From Niebla homalea (taxonomy: Eukaryota; Ascomycota; Lecanoromycetes; Lecanorales; Ramalinaceae), in NCBI GenBank assembly GCA_019925105.1, contig JAHGAU010000011.1, positions 868,001 through 932,000 of the forward strand: a stretch of 64,000 nucleotides of DNA, written 5' to 3'. The notes below the pieces were generated by a model. The model ran no database searches, was not told the origin of the DNA, and saw nothing but the letters and a program-made list of their open reading frames with translations. This document shows, one piece after another, positions 1 to 13,664 of the stretch. Made by a program: the position numbers and the translations under genes. The number at the start of each line of letters is the position of its first letter. Within the stretch, counting starts at the first letter, position 1.

Positions 1-560
1 GACGTTCCTTAATAATCGGCCATTGGGCTTTATCAATAACCGTAAAAACTTAAAATTTATAACGTTAAGATTTAAAACCGGTATTTACCCAACCTTTATT
101 TTTATCTTAAAGGATAGAAATATTTATAGCCGTTTAAGGAATAAAAATTTATTTATATACTTTTTCCAAGAAAACCTATAATATTACGATTAAGTCCTTT
201 TAAGGATTACCTTTAAACTTATTATTCTTTTGTTTCCTTACGGGTCCGCTTTATATTATACTTTAAATTTTACCTTTAAGTATTTTTACCGGTAAATATA
301 TTATTGTTATTTTATTTATACGTAACGTCCTTTATAACAAACGTTATCATTTTTGTTATAAGCATGCTGGCTCATAAGGGCTACTGGGTGGTGCACCTGG
401 TAGATGGACCATAAGTGTTACGGTGGTAATACATAAGCGAAACACTCGGGTTATCTATCCCGGTTACTAATTATAAAGGGTAAGGTAGCATAACGTATAT
501 TAATAAAAGGCCTTTTTAATCAATATTTATACTGTTACTCTTTATAGTTATTCTTTCGAT
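1..560 (-). mobile_element. 3' end of a Tad-like LINE, RIP-mutated, cut by the window edge
   Basis: The stretch aligns by eye with the 3' end of the minus-strand LINE at 18,770-19,140 and, in reverse complement, with the end of the plus-strand LINE at 13,665-13,930. Shared landmarks are the cggttattaagc-type segment near the tail, the aaaacctataatattacga segment, and the cgggtccgctttatatta segment. The terminal TTGA repeats would lie just outside the window. There is no open reading frame, as expected after RIP. A GC-richer insertion interrupts it at about 353-498. Confidence 0.75.
353..498. mobile_element. short GC-richer insertion with LTR-like ends
   Basis: About 145 bp of near-normal composition sit inside the RIP-mutated LINE tail. 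The left edge reads tgttataagcatgctgg and the right edge ggtagcataac, so the ends resemble the TGTTA...TAACA ends of the short LTRs elsewhere in the window. No target duplication could be recognised, and it does not align clearly with the other LTRs. It could be a solo LTR of a third subfamily or another small insertion too short for RIP. Confidence 0.35.
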
Positions 561-1159
561 CAATATATTCCCTTATAATCTTACTTTAAGTACGGCCCTT
601 ATTATAAGAATAACTATTAACCCTTTATATAGTTATATATAAATATAAATATATTTAAATAAAACCCGGGAGCTTTAATTTTTACCGGAATTAATAAGTC
701 TTATAATATATATTAAAATAAGAGTTAAAAGATAACGAATCCTTTTTATTAATAATAATTAATTATATATAAAACGTTGTAAAAAGGAAATAACTTAAAC
801 CCTTTTTTGAAAAATTGGAAGAAAATAAAATCGGAATTAAAATATAAATAAAAATAAGCCCTTAAGTCCTTTTTATTTTAAATATTAAGAATCTATTTTA
901 TATTTTTTTTACTTTTATTATTTTATATAAGATGATTCCTTTTTTTATATAATTTAATTTTTAAGAAGGCTTTATTTCGTAAGTTTTTTAACACTTTAAA
1001 ATTCAAAGTAAATAATAATAATATAAATATAACGGATTTTACTTTTAAAAAACTTTTTTTCATATAAGTTAATTTACGTTTTATAACTATATTATTTATA
1101 GACTTTATATATAAAAAAAGTATAACAACCGTTTAAAATATCGTAAATAATTATTATTC
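561..1159. other. AT-rich, RIP-like sequence without recognisable content
   Basis: The stretch is very AT-rich with stops in all frames. No LINE landmark was matched with confidence beyond about 560. It ends at the 8 bp target duplication that starts the large terminal-inverted-repeat element. Confidence 0.5.
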
Positions 1160-1167
1160 ATATTAAT
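1160..1167. repeat. target site duplication, left copy (atattaat)
   Basis: This is identical to 15,467-15,474, directly outside the other end of the large element. It fits the nTnnnnAn preference reported for hAT targets. An AT-rich 8-mer could match by chance, but the positions abut both terminal repeats exactly. Confidence 0.7.
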
Positions 1168-1190
1168 TACTCCGGGAAGCGGGACGGGAT
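1168..1190 (+). repeat. left terminal inverted repeat of the large element
   Basis: The 23 bases are the exact reverse complement of 15,444-15,466 and nearly match both ends of the 669 bp element at 41,242-41,910. They are unusually GC-rich for this compartment. Confidence 0.8.
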
Positions 1191-1420
1191 CTATCCCAAA
1201 GGATAGGGATGGGATAGGAATGGGATAGGGATAGGATAAGGATAGGATAAAGATGGGATAAGGATAAAATAAAGATAGGATAAAGATAGGATAAGAATAG
1301 GATAAGGATGGGATAGGGATGGGATAAAGATGGGATAGGGATAGGATAAAATAAAGTTGCCTTTATCCTATTTTATATTAACTTAGCATAAAACGGGATA
1401 GGATCGAAATATATTAAATC
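1191..1420. repeat. subterminal GGGATA/GGATAA minisatellite
   Basis: Many head-to-tail copies of a 6 bp unit varying between gggata, ggataa and agataa run from the left terminal repeat inward. At about 1,388-1,412 a segment reading cgggataggatcgaaatata is a RIP-style version of the subterminal arm of the 669 bp element (near 41,346). In hAT elements subterminal repeats serve as transposase binding sites; that role here is inference. Confidence 0.75.
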
Positions 1421-1475
1421 TTAATAACGGATTAAATAAAACCTATTATAAATAAATTAAAGAATCTTAAGGTTA

Positions 1476-1563
1476 ATAATTATAAAGATAATTATAAAGA
1501 TAATTGTAAAGATAATTATAAAGATAATTATAAAGATAATTATAAAGATAGTTATAAGGATGA
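1476..1563. repeat. 12 bp tandem repeat
   Basis: About seven copies of gataattataaa or close variants run in tandem. The unit has no CpA or TpG and may be a RIP-mutated form of a GC-richer minisatellite such as the one in the related 669 bp element, although units differ in length. Confidence 0.8.
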
Positions 1564-1916
1564 CTAAAAAGTTTTATAATATTAAAAGCTTAATTCATTA
1601 TATAACTTTATTATAACGTTATAAAAAGCTTAAATGATATTGTTTTAAATTTTTTTATTTTTAAATTTTTTTTAATACTTAACTTATATACCTTATTCCT
1701 TAAGTTTATTAATTTAAGTTATACTTAAAAAAATTAATAAAAACAGATCCGCTTTAAAATTAAATTTTTTTTATTTCAAAGAGGGATACCGTTCCGAAAC
1801 TAAATTACTTGAATTGATTTAAGATATTATACTTTTATTAATTTAAGGAGTTATAAGTTAGAATATTAACGTTACTTAAAGTAAAATATAATATCGTATA
1901 TATTAGTAAAAGATCC

Positions 1917-2101
<185 letters not shown>

Positions 2102-5100
2102 GTTGTTATTGTTAATATACTTTATAATTATATTTACGTTATATACTTATTTCTTTTTTTTTATCCTTTTAATCCTTAAAATTATTATTATTAACCTTTA
2201 AGTCTATATACGATTAACCTAGTTCGTTTTCTCTTTATTTATAATAATAGATTAATATTTTTACCCGGAAAAACGAAAAAATAAAGTATTTTTAATTCTT
2301 ATAATAACGCTTAATAATAAAAAAGCAATATTTATATTTAACGTTAACGGAAGTATTATAGAGGATATTTTAAATTACCCGTAATAAAACAAACAGCTTA
2401 TAAGATAAGTATTTTTATTAAGCTAGAATTCTGTTATTTATTTTAAATAATAACGTTATTTTACTTTCATAAGTTTAATAAGTATAAAGATAAGTATAAA
2501 CTTATTATTATTCTTATATTATTAAAGTTTATTAATAATAGGATTATCTAATAAGCTCTCTTTATTTAATAGAGTATTTAGGTTTTTTCTAGTCCGCGCT
2601 TATTTACTTAACCTTAAATTTATTAATAAAGCGAGATTAAAGCGTATAACGTATTTATTAAAGGTTTCGTAAAAAATAACCCAATAAATTTCTACCTATA
2701 AAGTCTTACCTATTATTATATATTAATTTCGACCTTTAAAATCCTTATCGTTATTTTATAAAAGCAATAAAGGCGTTTACTTATAAAGTAAGTTAACCGA
2801 GCTTTAAGTCTTATTATAGTATTTAGTTAACTTAATATACGCTATATTTAACCCTTAAATAAGTTTTTTTTTTTAAATAATCCGTTTACGTTATAAACGA
2901 TTATCTTACTTTTCAATATAATTGAAAAGCTTATTATATATTTAAAAGATAAAATATAAAGTTAATAGTTTAATAATACTTATTATTTTAATAATTTTAT
3001 AGAATAATTAAATTAATTCCATTAAGTATCTAATATAGCTTTATTCTTTAAAGTTAACCCTTAAAAGTTTATTCTTTCCTCTATTTATTTTCAAAAACGT
3101 ATTAATATCTTTATAAAGTATTAAGGTATAGGTTATTATATAAAAAGATAAGTCTTAATAAGTTATTATATCCTAAAATAACTTTAATAATATCTCCTTA
3201 CGCTTTTTACTTTAATTTAAAATCGGGGATTTATAGTATTATAAGAATTAATCCTTCTTTATTAAACCGCTATAAAGGTTTCTTTATACTTACTATTAAC
3301 GTTAATATAAATCGTAGTTTTCTGAATTTATAGCTTATTAAATAAGTATAAAGATTATTAAAAATCTATCTTATTTTTATTAATATTTTAAAAATATTTA
3401 TAGTTTAACCGTTAATTAATTTAGCTTACTTTTTATTAAATTAATAATTTATATTATTATTTATTATATTGATTTTAAGGTAGCTTAAGAAAACCTTAAA
3501 TAAAAGCTAAATAATATAGGTTAAGTATAATAAATATTCTACTTTTTACTGCGTTTCTACGATATTAATAAATAAGTTTTAATACCTTTTAACTTCCTAA
3601 CGTAATATAGCCGTTATAATATTATTATTATTTATATTATTAATAATAACGGTTAAAATACAATTTTTTAATTTATAGCTTTTAATTATTTTTATTATAA
3701 TAAATATAAGTTATTTACTATTATAAGTACCTTTTATATATTTAAACTTAATTAATATATTATAATATTTTTAATCTTAATTAATTTAATATATTATAAT
3801 TACTATAAAGGATTATTTATTATTGACGGATTAATTGTTTATAACCAATAAAACCTTATTATTATCGTTAAGAAGATCTTTTAATAAGAATAGTTTAAAT
3901 TTTTCCAAGCGCTTTATTATATAATTCTTAATTATTATTAAGGATAATAATATAAAGCCTTAATTAAAATAAGTAAAAAGTTAATATATCTTAATATACT
4001 TAACGATAATAAATAATAAAGCTATAGTAATAACTTATCGCCGTAATTACTCTGGAAAATCTTTTCGTATTAGAATTTTATTATTAAGTAAAAGTTTTAT
4101 TTATTAATTGATAAGGTTTTATATAATTAATTAAAAAGGGATTTATAATTATTTTTATAATAATCCGATTAAAGGGGAGATTTAATTATTTTATCGATTA
4201 TATCAATTTAAATTAATATTTATCCTGGACTCTTAATATAATTAACTTTCTTATAATTTTTAATCTTTATATAACTCTTCATTCTTAATATTTTATCCTT
4301 TCTTAGGTATTATAAGCCTTTATTATATTTCTTATATATAATATAAAATAACTTTATATTATTATTAATACGTATAATACTTTCTTTCAAATACTTTTAA
4401 GCATCGGACTTCTTCTCGGTACCCTATACTAGGTATTTAGTTAAATACGTTTATATTTATAAGGTATTTCTTTATTATATTAAGAACTTATTCTTAATAA
4501 TCATTTTATCTATATAATATTTAGACTTACGCTTTAATCCTAATATTAAAAAGTCTATATAAATTAAGTTTATATTATTAAACGTATTAAAGGATATAAT
4601 AATATAATAAAATTAATTATAAATAAGGTTTTTAAATAAAATAAAATAATAATTAAATTAAATACTTTTTCCTAATAATAATTGATCAATAAATATAATA
4701 TCTTTTTTACTATAATTAAGGTAACTATAAAAATAATATAAGTATATAAACTTATAATAAGATTAATAATTATCCTTTACATAAACCCTTTTTGGGAAAA
4801 AAGTGGGATTTAATTTGAAATCCTTATAGATAAGAAAAACCTTAAAATACAATAAAAGCATATAAGTCCTAAAAAAGTATTTTGTAATTAAAAAGTAAAT
4901 AAAAATACTTTATATAATCCTTATAAAGTAACCTTTAAAAGCTTATTTTAAAAAGTTATTCTTAAAAAATTATTTTTCATTTATTGAATTAAAGTAATTA
5001 TTATATTATATATAATAAAGGTTTATTTTTTATCTTTATTTTAATCTTTATATTATTAAGCTCCTTAATATTTATATAGAAAAATAATTTTAAGGAAAGT

Positions 5101-8100
5101 ACCTTATATCTTAAGAATTATAATATTAAGAAATTAAAAAGGTAATTACGGGATTATATAGAAGGTCCCTAAAGAAATAATTATAATATAAAGCATTATT
5201 TATAAGTTAAAAAACAAAAGTATACTTTATTAATAATTCTTAACGCTTTAATAATTAATAAAAGCTAAATACCGTATTACATAAAATTCATTAGTTTTAA
5301 AAGTTTATAATATTAATAATATTAAAATTAAGCCTTATAAAATTAATTAAGGAAATAATCGAGGAAATAAAGGGTAAAAAAATATATAAATTCTATTTTA
5401 TAGGCTTTAAAGCGTTATAAGAGGTTACGGAAGTTTATTTTATTAATAAATTTTAATATAAAATAATTTATAATAAGCTTTTAATATATAATTAGTATAT
5501 ATATCTTAATAGTTTTACTTATTATTATATATATAAAATAAATTATATTAATATAAAAAGATATAGAATTAATCTGAACGTTTAAGGGTAAGTAATTTTT
5601 ATTTAAGGTTTAAATATTATTATTAAATTTCAACTTTAATTAATAAATTAAATTTAATAACCTTTTAAAATTATTAAATAATAAAAGATTTAACTTTTAT
5701 TATAATATCGTAAAAAGAAGTTTTATTAAATATATTAAGATTAATTATAATAATCTTTTTATTAATCTTAACTTTAATTAAAAGGTTAAATTCCACTATA
5801 TTTTTTAATGAAATTTCTAGGTTAATTATAAGTTTTTTAATTAAGAAAAAGCAATTTTATAAAAAAAATATTATATTTAATTATATTCTTTAAATTAAGG
5901 ACTTTTTTTAAGCTAAACATATTCTTTTTAATAAAGGTTATAATAGAAATTTTTACCTTTAAGAATTATAATTAATTTATTAATAACCGAAATAATATAT
6001 AAATAATTAATAGGAATCTTATCTTTAAAATGATTTATAATTAAGATTTAAGCTTTTTTTACCTTTATTTTATTTATTATAAGGTTTTAATTCTACTTTT
6101 TAAAGTTATATTCCTCTTATTAAGATATAAACTTAAATAATATTACTTATTTATCCTTTTTATAATCCTTATTACATAAGAATAACTTATAAATATAAAT
6201 AACTTTATTACGTTAAACTACCTACTTTTACTTAAAGAAATATTTATACAGCGGCGGTAAATCCTTATATAAACGGTTAATCTTATATTTAATTAATATA
6301 ATAATAATTATAAAATTTTTATCTTAATATACCTTTTTAAAAATACATATAAAAATTAAGAAATCAGGTATTTAATTTATTTATAATTTTTATATCTTAC
6401 GTTATATAGATTTAATAAAGCTACGTTATAAACGTTTGATTCCCTTAAATTGAATTATTTTATAATTATATAATTAAGTATTTTATACTTTAATTATATT
6501 TATTTAAAGCCTTTTAATATTAAATTCATCCGAACTAACTTCCTTAATTTTTATTTACGTTAAAAAGGTTATAAATTTCGGGTCTATTAAAATTAAATTA
6601 AATTTATATATATTATAATAAGTGCTTATACTGATTATTATTTTATTATTACTTGAATTTTCTTATAGAGGATTATTATTATTTTTTATTAACTTTAACT
6701 TTTACGTCCTATTTAACTTAAGACCGTTATTTAAAATAAAAACGCTAATATATTAATTATTAAAAATATTAATAATTATCAATACGATAAATATAAAAAT
6801 AATTATAATAATATGTTAATCATCTATAATATTCTTCTTCATTTACGCCTTTAATAAAGCTTAATCTTGAATAATAACCTTTTTTTATTTATTAATCTTT
6901 TTTACATTAAATAAGTAATAGCTTCAAGCGGTTTAATTTATATATTTTACCTTTTTTGATTATTATTTTAAAGGGTAAAACTGGGTAATATAATTATACG
7001 ATTTTATTATATTTAAATTTTATAAAAGCTTTTCTTCTGCTTTACGTTTCTTTTACGGACTAGGCTTTTTACTATATAGCCCATAAAATAAGCTATCCTG
7101 GAAAACAATATCGTTAAATATAAAAGATTAATCTTATAAAAGCTCTTTTTTTATTTTAAGTTTTATTTACGGATTAAGCTTTTTATTATATAGTTTATAA
7201 AGTATATTATCTTAAAAAGTAATATTATTAATTATAAGAGATTTATCCTTTAAACAAATAATAAAAATAAAAGAAGCGCTTAAGTTTTAAACTTTTAAAG
7301 CTTTTTATATATAATGATTACTTTCTTTAAATTTTACTTTAAATAAGAAATCTATAAAAAGGTTCTTAAGGTTCTTAATATAATTTATAATTATAAGGCT
7401 TAAAACGATAATATTATAAGGGTATTAAGATAAAAGATTACTGAATAAGTTACTTAATAATAAAAAAAGAAAATAAAAATTAAGAATTTAAAATTAAGAA
7501 TTTTAATAAGTACATTAATAAATAAAATATATATTAAATTAAATTTATTAAGATTTTTCAGGTTAAATTCCGGGGCCAAAAATCTATGAAAACTTATATT
7601 TTAACTATTATAAAGATTAATATAAATAATTCAATTACGGGGCAAAATATTAATATTATTAAAACATTATATATTACGTATATTGCTGAATTTTTAAAGT
7701 ATTCCGAAATAATTTTTTTTAAATTAATTAGGATTAAGGTTAACGTTATATAAGCCCCGTAAGGATTAAATAATATTATATTTAAAAGGTTGAATTATTA
7801 AAAAAAACAAACAAAAAAGTTATTAAATAAAAATTTTAAATAATAATAAGATAATACTTATTACTTAATATTATCTAGCTTTTTTCTAACTAAATGTAAA
7901 ATATTTACTTTTTTAACGTTAAGCTCAAATAAATATGAATGTTAATAATATTAAAATTTACCATAAATCCGTATTAATTTATAATTTTACCTTAAGAAAC
8001 TTTTACTTTATATTTAGCTATATTTATATTTTATATTTATCTAATATTTATTTTTAATATCCTTTTTATTATTAAATAATTAATAAATATTACTTTTATG

Positions 8101-8183
8101 TTATTATACGTATATTAAACCCCGTATAATAGCCCGTATTAAATAAACTATTAGAAGCCTTAAAATACTAATATAAAATAACG
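2102..8183. other. 6 kb RIP-mutated stretch inside the large element, unclassified
   Basis: The stretch is AT-rich with dense stops in all frames. It lacks the LINE landmarks used elsewhere and no RT, integrase or transposase motif could be read. If the large element ever had a transposase, this is the likeliest place for it. A degenerate duplication lies at 7,034-7,247. Confidence 0.5.
7034..7247. repeat. two tandem copies of a ~125 bp unit
   Basis: The segment at 7,034-7,128, with tttacggactaggctttttac then tatatagcccataaaa, is repeated at 7,159-7,247 as tttacggattaagctttttat then tatatagtttataaag. Differences are mostly C/T and G/A, as RIP would give. Such an internal repeat in a former coding region could be a duplicated peptide motif on either strand, but no frame can be trusted. 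Confidence 0.65.
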
Positions 8184-8191
8184 GGATGAGG

Positions 8192-9790
8192 ATGGCGACG
8201 AACAATAGGACCCCAGAGGTCAGAAACGATACACGCGTATATAGCTTAAGTAATAATAAGGACAGTATTTTAAATACGATAAGCGGAAGCGGAATAATAA
8301 TAAAGGTAAAAAGGGAAGAAAAATAAGTAGCTTAAATTAATAGGAATAATAATAAGTTATATAAATAATACGATGAATATAAAATAAAAAAGCCTTAAAT
8401 TAAATAGGGAGTTTATAATTAATAAGATACGCATAAAGGAACGTATATAACGTATAAAAGTATTATTATAAAAGGTAATAAATAAAGGGCGGAAAGGACA
8501 AGGATAGTACGCGGGGACGGATAAGGGGTAAACGGAGGCGTAAAAGGCTTTATTAAGTATATATAAATTAAAAAAAAGTTAAATAAAGATAAAAAGATAC
8601 CAGGTAAATAAAAATAAATTATGAAAAGAAGTAATTACTAAATATATAAAGGAAAAGCAAAAAAAAAAAGGAGGCGGTAAAAATATTAAAAAACTTTTTT
8701 ATAATTATATAAAAAGATATTACGTTAAAAACTTAGCCGATATTATAAATTAGATTACGGGGAATAAAAGACTTTTATATAAATATAGGGAAAGGTTTAA
8801 AGGAGTTAAAAAGGTTACGCGGAGCTTAAAAAGCGGTAATAAGGGTATTAACGGATAAAAGCGAAAAAAGATAAAGAGAATACGTATAAAGTAAAGGAGT
8901 AACGGAGGAGGCTTTAAAGAAGGAAGTAAGGATAAGCTAAGTAATAAAAGCCGTAAAGGCGGCGTTAATATTAACGGTAAAAGAAATAAAAACGGGAAAG
9001 AAAATAATGGTATTAAAGAAAGTGAAAATAATAACCATATAATTATTAAATAAAAAAGAAAAAAGTATAATAATAAAGGTAAACTTATTATAATTAATAA
9101 AAACGTTTAAGGTAATAGAAGAATTATTAACGGAATAAATTATTACGGTATATAAGCTATAAAGCGGGGATATCCTTCTTAATATAACCTTATTAAAGGC
9201 AAAGGAGAAACTAAAGAAATCGAAAAAATAAACCGGTAAAAAGGGATATAAAATAATAAAAATATTAAAATTATCCTTTATTATTACGGTAAACGGGATA
9301 TACTTAATAAGGTTTACGGGGGAAGAAAAGGAAATTACTTTAAAACGGATAAAAAAGGAGAATATAGTTTTTTACCTTAAATTAAAAATCATTAATTATA
9401 GTTTTCCTTTTATAATAAAAAGGTTAAATGCCTTTAATTATATAAAGAAATACTTTATAATTATTTTAAGTATAACGTTAATAAGGATATATAATAATAT
9501 CCTTAATAAAGGGGTAATAAAGGGTAAGTCTTTTAAATTAATAAGACCTTAAGACCGGGTAACGGATATCTATTAATACTTTAAATATTAAGGGTATGGA
9601 TATATTATTATAAGGTACCTTAATAATATAAAGTATACGGTATATATTAAAGGGCATAATATATATAAATACGCTGGCGTAATAATAAAGGGCCTAGTAA
9701 AAAACGCGTTAAAATACGTAATATACGGTAATAATAATTATTCAACGTAAGACTTACAGTATACGGTAAAAGCGAAAAAGACCCAGCGTA
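8192..9790 (+). pseudogene. LINE A ORF1 (Gag-like) relic
   Basis: The ATG at 8,192 opens a short conserved start (MATNN...) that recurs in three other copies in this window (minus-strand ends near 26,701, 30,241 and 35,345), which fixes the start. Downstream frames are full of stops. At about 9,563-9,670 the sequence reads like a double CCHC zinc-knuckle cluster in which Cys codons have become Tyr (TGC/TGT to TAC/TAT), including segments resembling YGHI and KGHN. ORF1 of this clade encodes the RNA-binding protein that packages the element's RNA. The 3' limit is approximate. Confidence 0.65.
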
Positions 9791-10199
9791 AAAAAATTAA
9801 AATAATAATTAAAATTTAACGTTATAATTTATATAAACTTAAACCGGCGAAATAATTAAAAACGGTCTTAAAATATAAATAAAGCTTATTAAACGGAAAA
9901 AAATAAAACGTAATAATTAATAATATAAAAAAGAGGAAACTTATAACGATATTAACCTTTAAGGCCGGCCGCTTAATTAAAATTATTATTATAATAAGAA
10001 AATTAAGATAAATAACGTTTAATTTTAAGAAAAAATTATTTATATAAATAAAAGTCAATAAAAAGAGCCTAACGGACGTTAATATTTAATATATTTATGC
10101 TTTTAAGGGTAATATAATATAACGTATGCGGAAAAGCAATGAAAGCTATAATATTAATATTTAAATTTAAGGAAATAAAGGATATTAATATTATAATAA

Positions 10200-13100
10200 T
10201 ATAAGAATTATTATATAATCCGTATATTTATTTTTTAATTAACTTAGGAGATAATTTTTTATTTAACTTTAAAGGGTAATAAAATAACGTAAATATACTT
10301 CTTTATTAATAAGAAATTAAATATAAATAATTAAAATATTACTTATTATAAAGGAAACCTATATATAATCCGGATCGTATAAAAAGGGGATATTAAGAGC
10401 AATTTAAATATTTATAATACGTATAATTTATTATTAATTAATAAGAAGAAACCCTTTATAATCCTATTATTTAAGGATATTATAATTATACTTAATAAGT
10501 ACCTTTTAATAAAGGACTTTAATCTTTATTATGTTTAATAGAATAAAGACGGTTATATGATTAATTATATTAAATTTAAAGAATTATTAATAATTATTAT
10601 ATAGTTTAATTTTACGTTATTAACGTTAAAAAAAACTATTATATAGGAAAGTTATAAATTTAGGATTATAATCGACTTAATATTTAACTCGGAAAATATT
10701 ATTAATTCGGTTATAATATACGGATCCTGAAAAAACCTAAAATACGGTTTAAATTACGTCTTAATATAAATAACCTTAAATTAATCCGTTAATATAATTC
10801 CGCCCTTACCGTTTAAATGAATATAAAAAACAATTAAGGAAATTAAAGTATTTATAAAAATAATAAAAATAATATTTTAATTAACGGAGCTTTTCCGGCT
10901 TAATAATAAAAAATAGATTAACCGTTTTATAAAGCGGGTAATAAAAGCTTTAAATAAAGTAATTAACGTTATAATCTTAATAATAAAGTTATCTTAAAAA
11001 GTTAAAATTTATTAAAATAAAAAATATATAAAAACGATTATAAAAGTAAAAACGCTTATAAAGTAAATTATTAAATATAAAAATTAAGAAACGCTTTAAC
11101 GGTTAAAGGAAGTTTAAAAAGAAAAGGAGAAAATTATCCGAAAGATTAAGTAAACGTACTTCCGGGCTATAATATATAATTTAACGGTTTCCCCTTATAA
11201 TATTTAAAAGTTAATAAAATACGGTAAAAAATAAAATAAGAAATTAAAATTTATTTTTACGTTTTTACCTTTAAAAAGATTAAACGGTATAATAATAAAT
11301 ACCTTTAACGGTAAGATTAAAGTTCTTAAAGGGGCGTTTTTTCCCTTATTATTAAAAGTTAACCTAATAAATATCGACGGTACGGTATATTTTAAATTAA
11401 TAATAATAAGTAAAATAATAACTTAAAAAATAATAATTAAAATAATTAATAAATTAAAGGAAAATAAAGCCCTTAAATTTAATAGTATATTAAATAAGTT
11501 TTTATTTATAATAATATTATTATTTAAAGAGGTTTTTACTTATTTATTTTAAGCTTACTTTAATATAAAATATTACCCCCATAAATTTAAGGAAACTAAA
11601 ACGATTATCCTTAAGAAGCCGGTTAAGTTAGATTATTTAAAGGTAAAGTTATATAGATTTATAGTATTTTTCTATACGTTAAAAAAGGCTTTAAAGATAG
11701 TAATTTTAAAGATTTTAAGTAACTATATAAAAGGGTATAAACTGCTTTTTAATTAATAAATAAAGGTAAAAAAAGAACGGTTAATAGAGACGGTTTTTAA
11801 AGGCTTAATTAATAATATATATATAATATAAAGCTATAGAAAGAAATATATTATAACTCTTTTTTCCTTAGATATTATAAAGGCGTTTAATAAGGTAAAT
11901 TATTAAAGGTTACTATATAATTTATAGAAAAAGGGGGTTTTACCTTTCCTTATAAATTAAATAGAAAATTTCCTAAGTAATTAAACAACGTTAATTAATT
12001 TAAGATAAAAGATAAGTATAATAAAGCCCGCGATAATAAGGATTCCTTAAAGGTTATTTATCTTTTTAATTTTATTTTTATTCTTTAATAACCCGTTTAT
12101 TAAAAACTTAATAAAGTTAAAATAAAAGGTTTAAATAAAGGACTTTATTAACGATATTTATCTCTTAATCTATAATACGTTTATTTATATAAATTATTTA
12201 AAGTTAAAATAAATTTATAAAGTCTATTTATAATAAATAAAAATATATAAAACTTAATTCGCCTTATATAAATATAAATTTATCTATATAATAAAAAGCT
12301 TAAAGCTATATAATATAATAATTATTATAAACTTAAATAATATAATAATAAAACCGGAAATTAATATTAAGGTATTTAATTTATAAGTTAATAAAAAATT
12401 AAATTAAAAAAACTATATAAAAAAGGTTTAAAAGAAAATAATTTTATAAAAAAAGGGCTTTATTTATTTTACGGCGTTAACGTAAAAAGCTATTTTATAG
12501 AAAATTAAAACCATTTATTAAGCGGTTATAAAGATTATAATAATGTATATAATAATTATTTAATATATACCTGAAAATATATTTAAATATAAGAAAAAGC
12601 CCGTTTAATAACTATAAAAAGTCTAAAACCGATACTTAAAAATAATAAATAAAGTATATAAAGCGATTTCCGTCCCGGTATTAAAATCCGAAATCTTAAT
12701 ATTATTAATAAAGTTAGCCTTAAATTAAATAATTATTTAAGCGAAACTTAAAAAGGGTATAAACTTAATTATATTAATAAAAAACGAATTTATTTATTAA
12801 AACTATAAGAAGCCTTAAATAAAAAAACGCGGAAAAATAGTATTTACCTTTTTTACGGAAGTTAAACTAGAATAAATTAAAAAAAAGGTTGACTTAATTT
12901 ATATTTAAGAAATTAACGTAAAAATATATAAACTTTCATTTAAAGTAAAAGCGGTAAAAAAGAAAAAGGCCGTAAAAGTAAAGTTAATAGCGATTACCCT
13001 ATAAATTATAAAGAAATAAATAAAACGTTAATATAAATATATAGAATTAATCCTTTAAAGGCAATAATATCCGGCTTTAAATAATAATAAAATTATTAAT

Positions 13101-13640
13101 AAATATCTTTAACCTTATAAGATTATAAAAAAAGGTAATAACGTATTAATAATTTAACTCCGGATAAATAAAAACGGTTTAATTTACTTCCTCTTTATTA
13201 TATACGCCGGTAACCGGATTAATATTAATTATAAATATAAATAATAAAAGCAAAACGCCGTATATATATTAATTTCTTATTTATTATTTAAGGAGCTTAA
13301 ATTAAAATTAATTAAAAAAGTAAAAATTAATAATTATTATTAAATACTTATTAATAAAAAGGGTATTAAGGCGGTTATTAAATTTGTAATAATTACGGGC
13401 TTATTATTATAATTTAACTTAATTAAAGAAATAGAAAAAGTAATTAAAAATTTAATTAAAAAACTTCGCCGCCGATTTAAAAGTAAAAAGTAATAACGGA
13501 AAAACTATACTTAATAGGGGGTTAAAAAGGCTATAAATACCGGGGCGGTATAAGAAATAATATTATATCGGTTAATAAAGTTATATAAATAAAATAATAA
13601 TAATATATATATTAATAAAGATATTTAATAATATAATCAG
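10200..13640 (+). pseudogene. LINE A ORF2 (AP endonuclease plus reverse transcriptase) relic
   Basis: At 10,513-10,550 the frame reads KDFNLYYV**NKDG, a RIP-mutated form of the GDFNxHH-type AP-endonuclease motif. About 140 bp further on, IIDLIFNSEN matches the IDLxF motif of the same domain. At 12,144-12,167 FINDIYLL corresponds to the F-x-D-D active-site box of non-LTR reverse transcriptases, with one Asp changed to Asn as G-to-A mutation gives. The same boxes recur in LINEs D and H. ORF2 nicks DNA and copies the RNA at the target in working elements; this copy has dozens of stops. Both limits are approximate. Confidence 0.75.
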
Positions 13641-13664
13641 AATTTTAAAATTTTAATATTAAAT

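Noticed and set aside
9822..10058. 78-codon minus frame in LINE A rich in Ile, Phe and Tyr
   Set aside because: It lies antisense to ORF1/ORF2 of a RIP-mutated LINE. Extreme AT content and loss of CpA make such hydrophobic frames by chance. The same applies to the short frames at 29,128-29,364, 29,857-30,075, 30,750-30,941, 33,023-33,205, 35,782-35,985, 38,833-39,039, 42,553-42,831 and 46,268-46,528.
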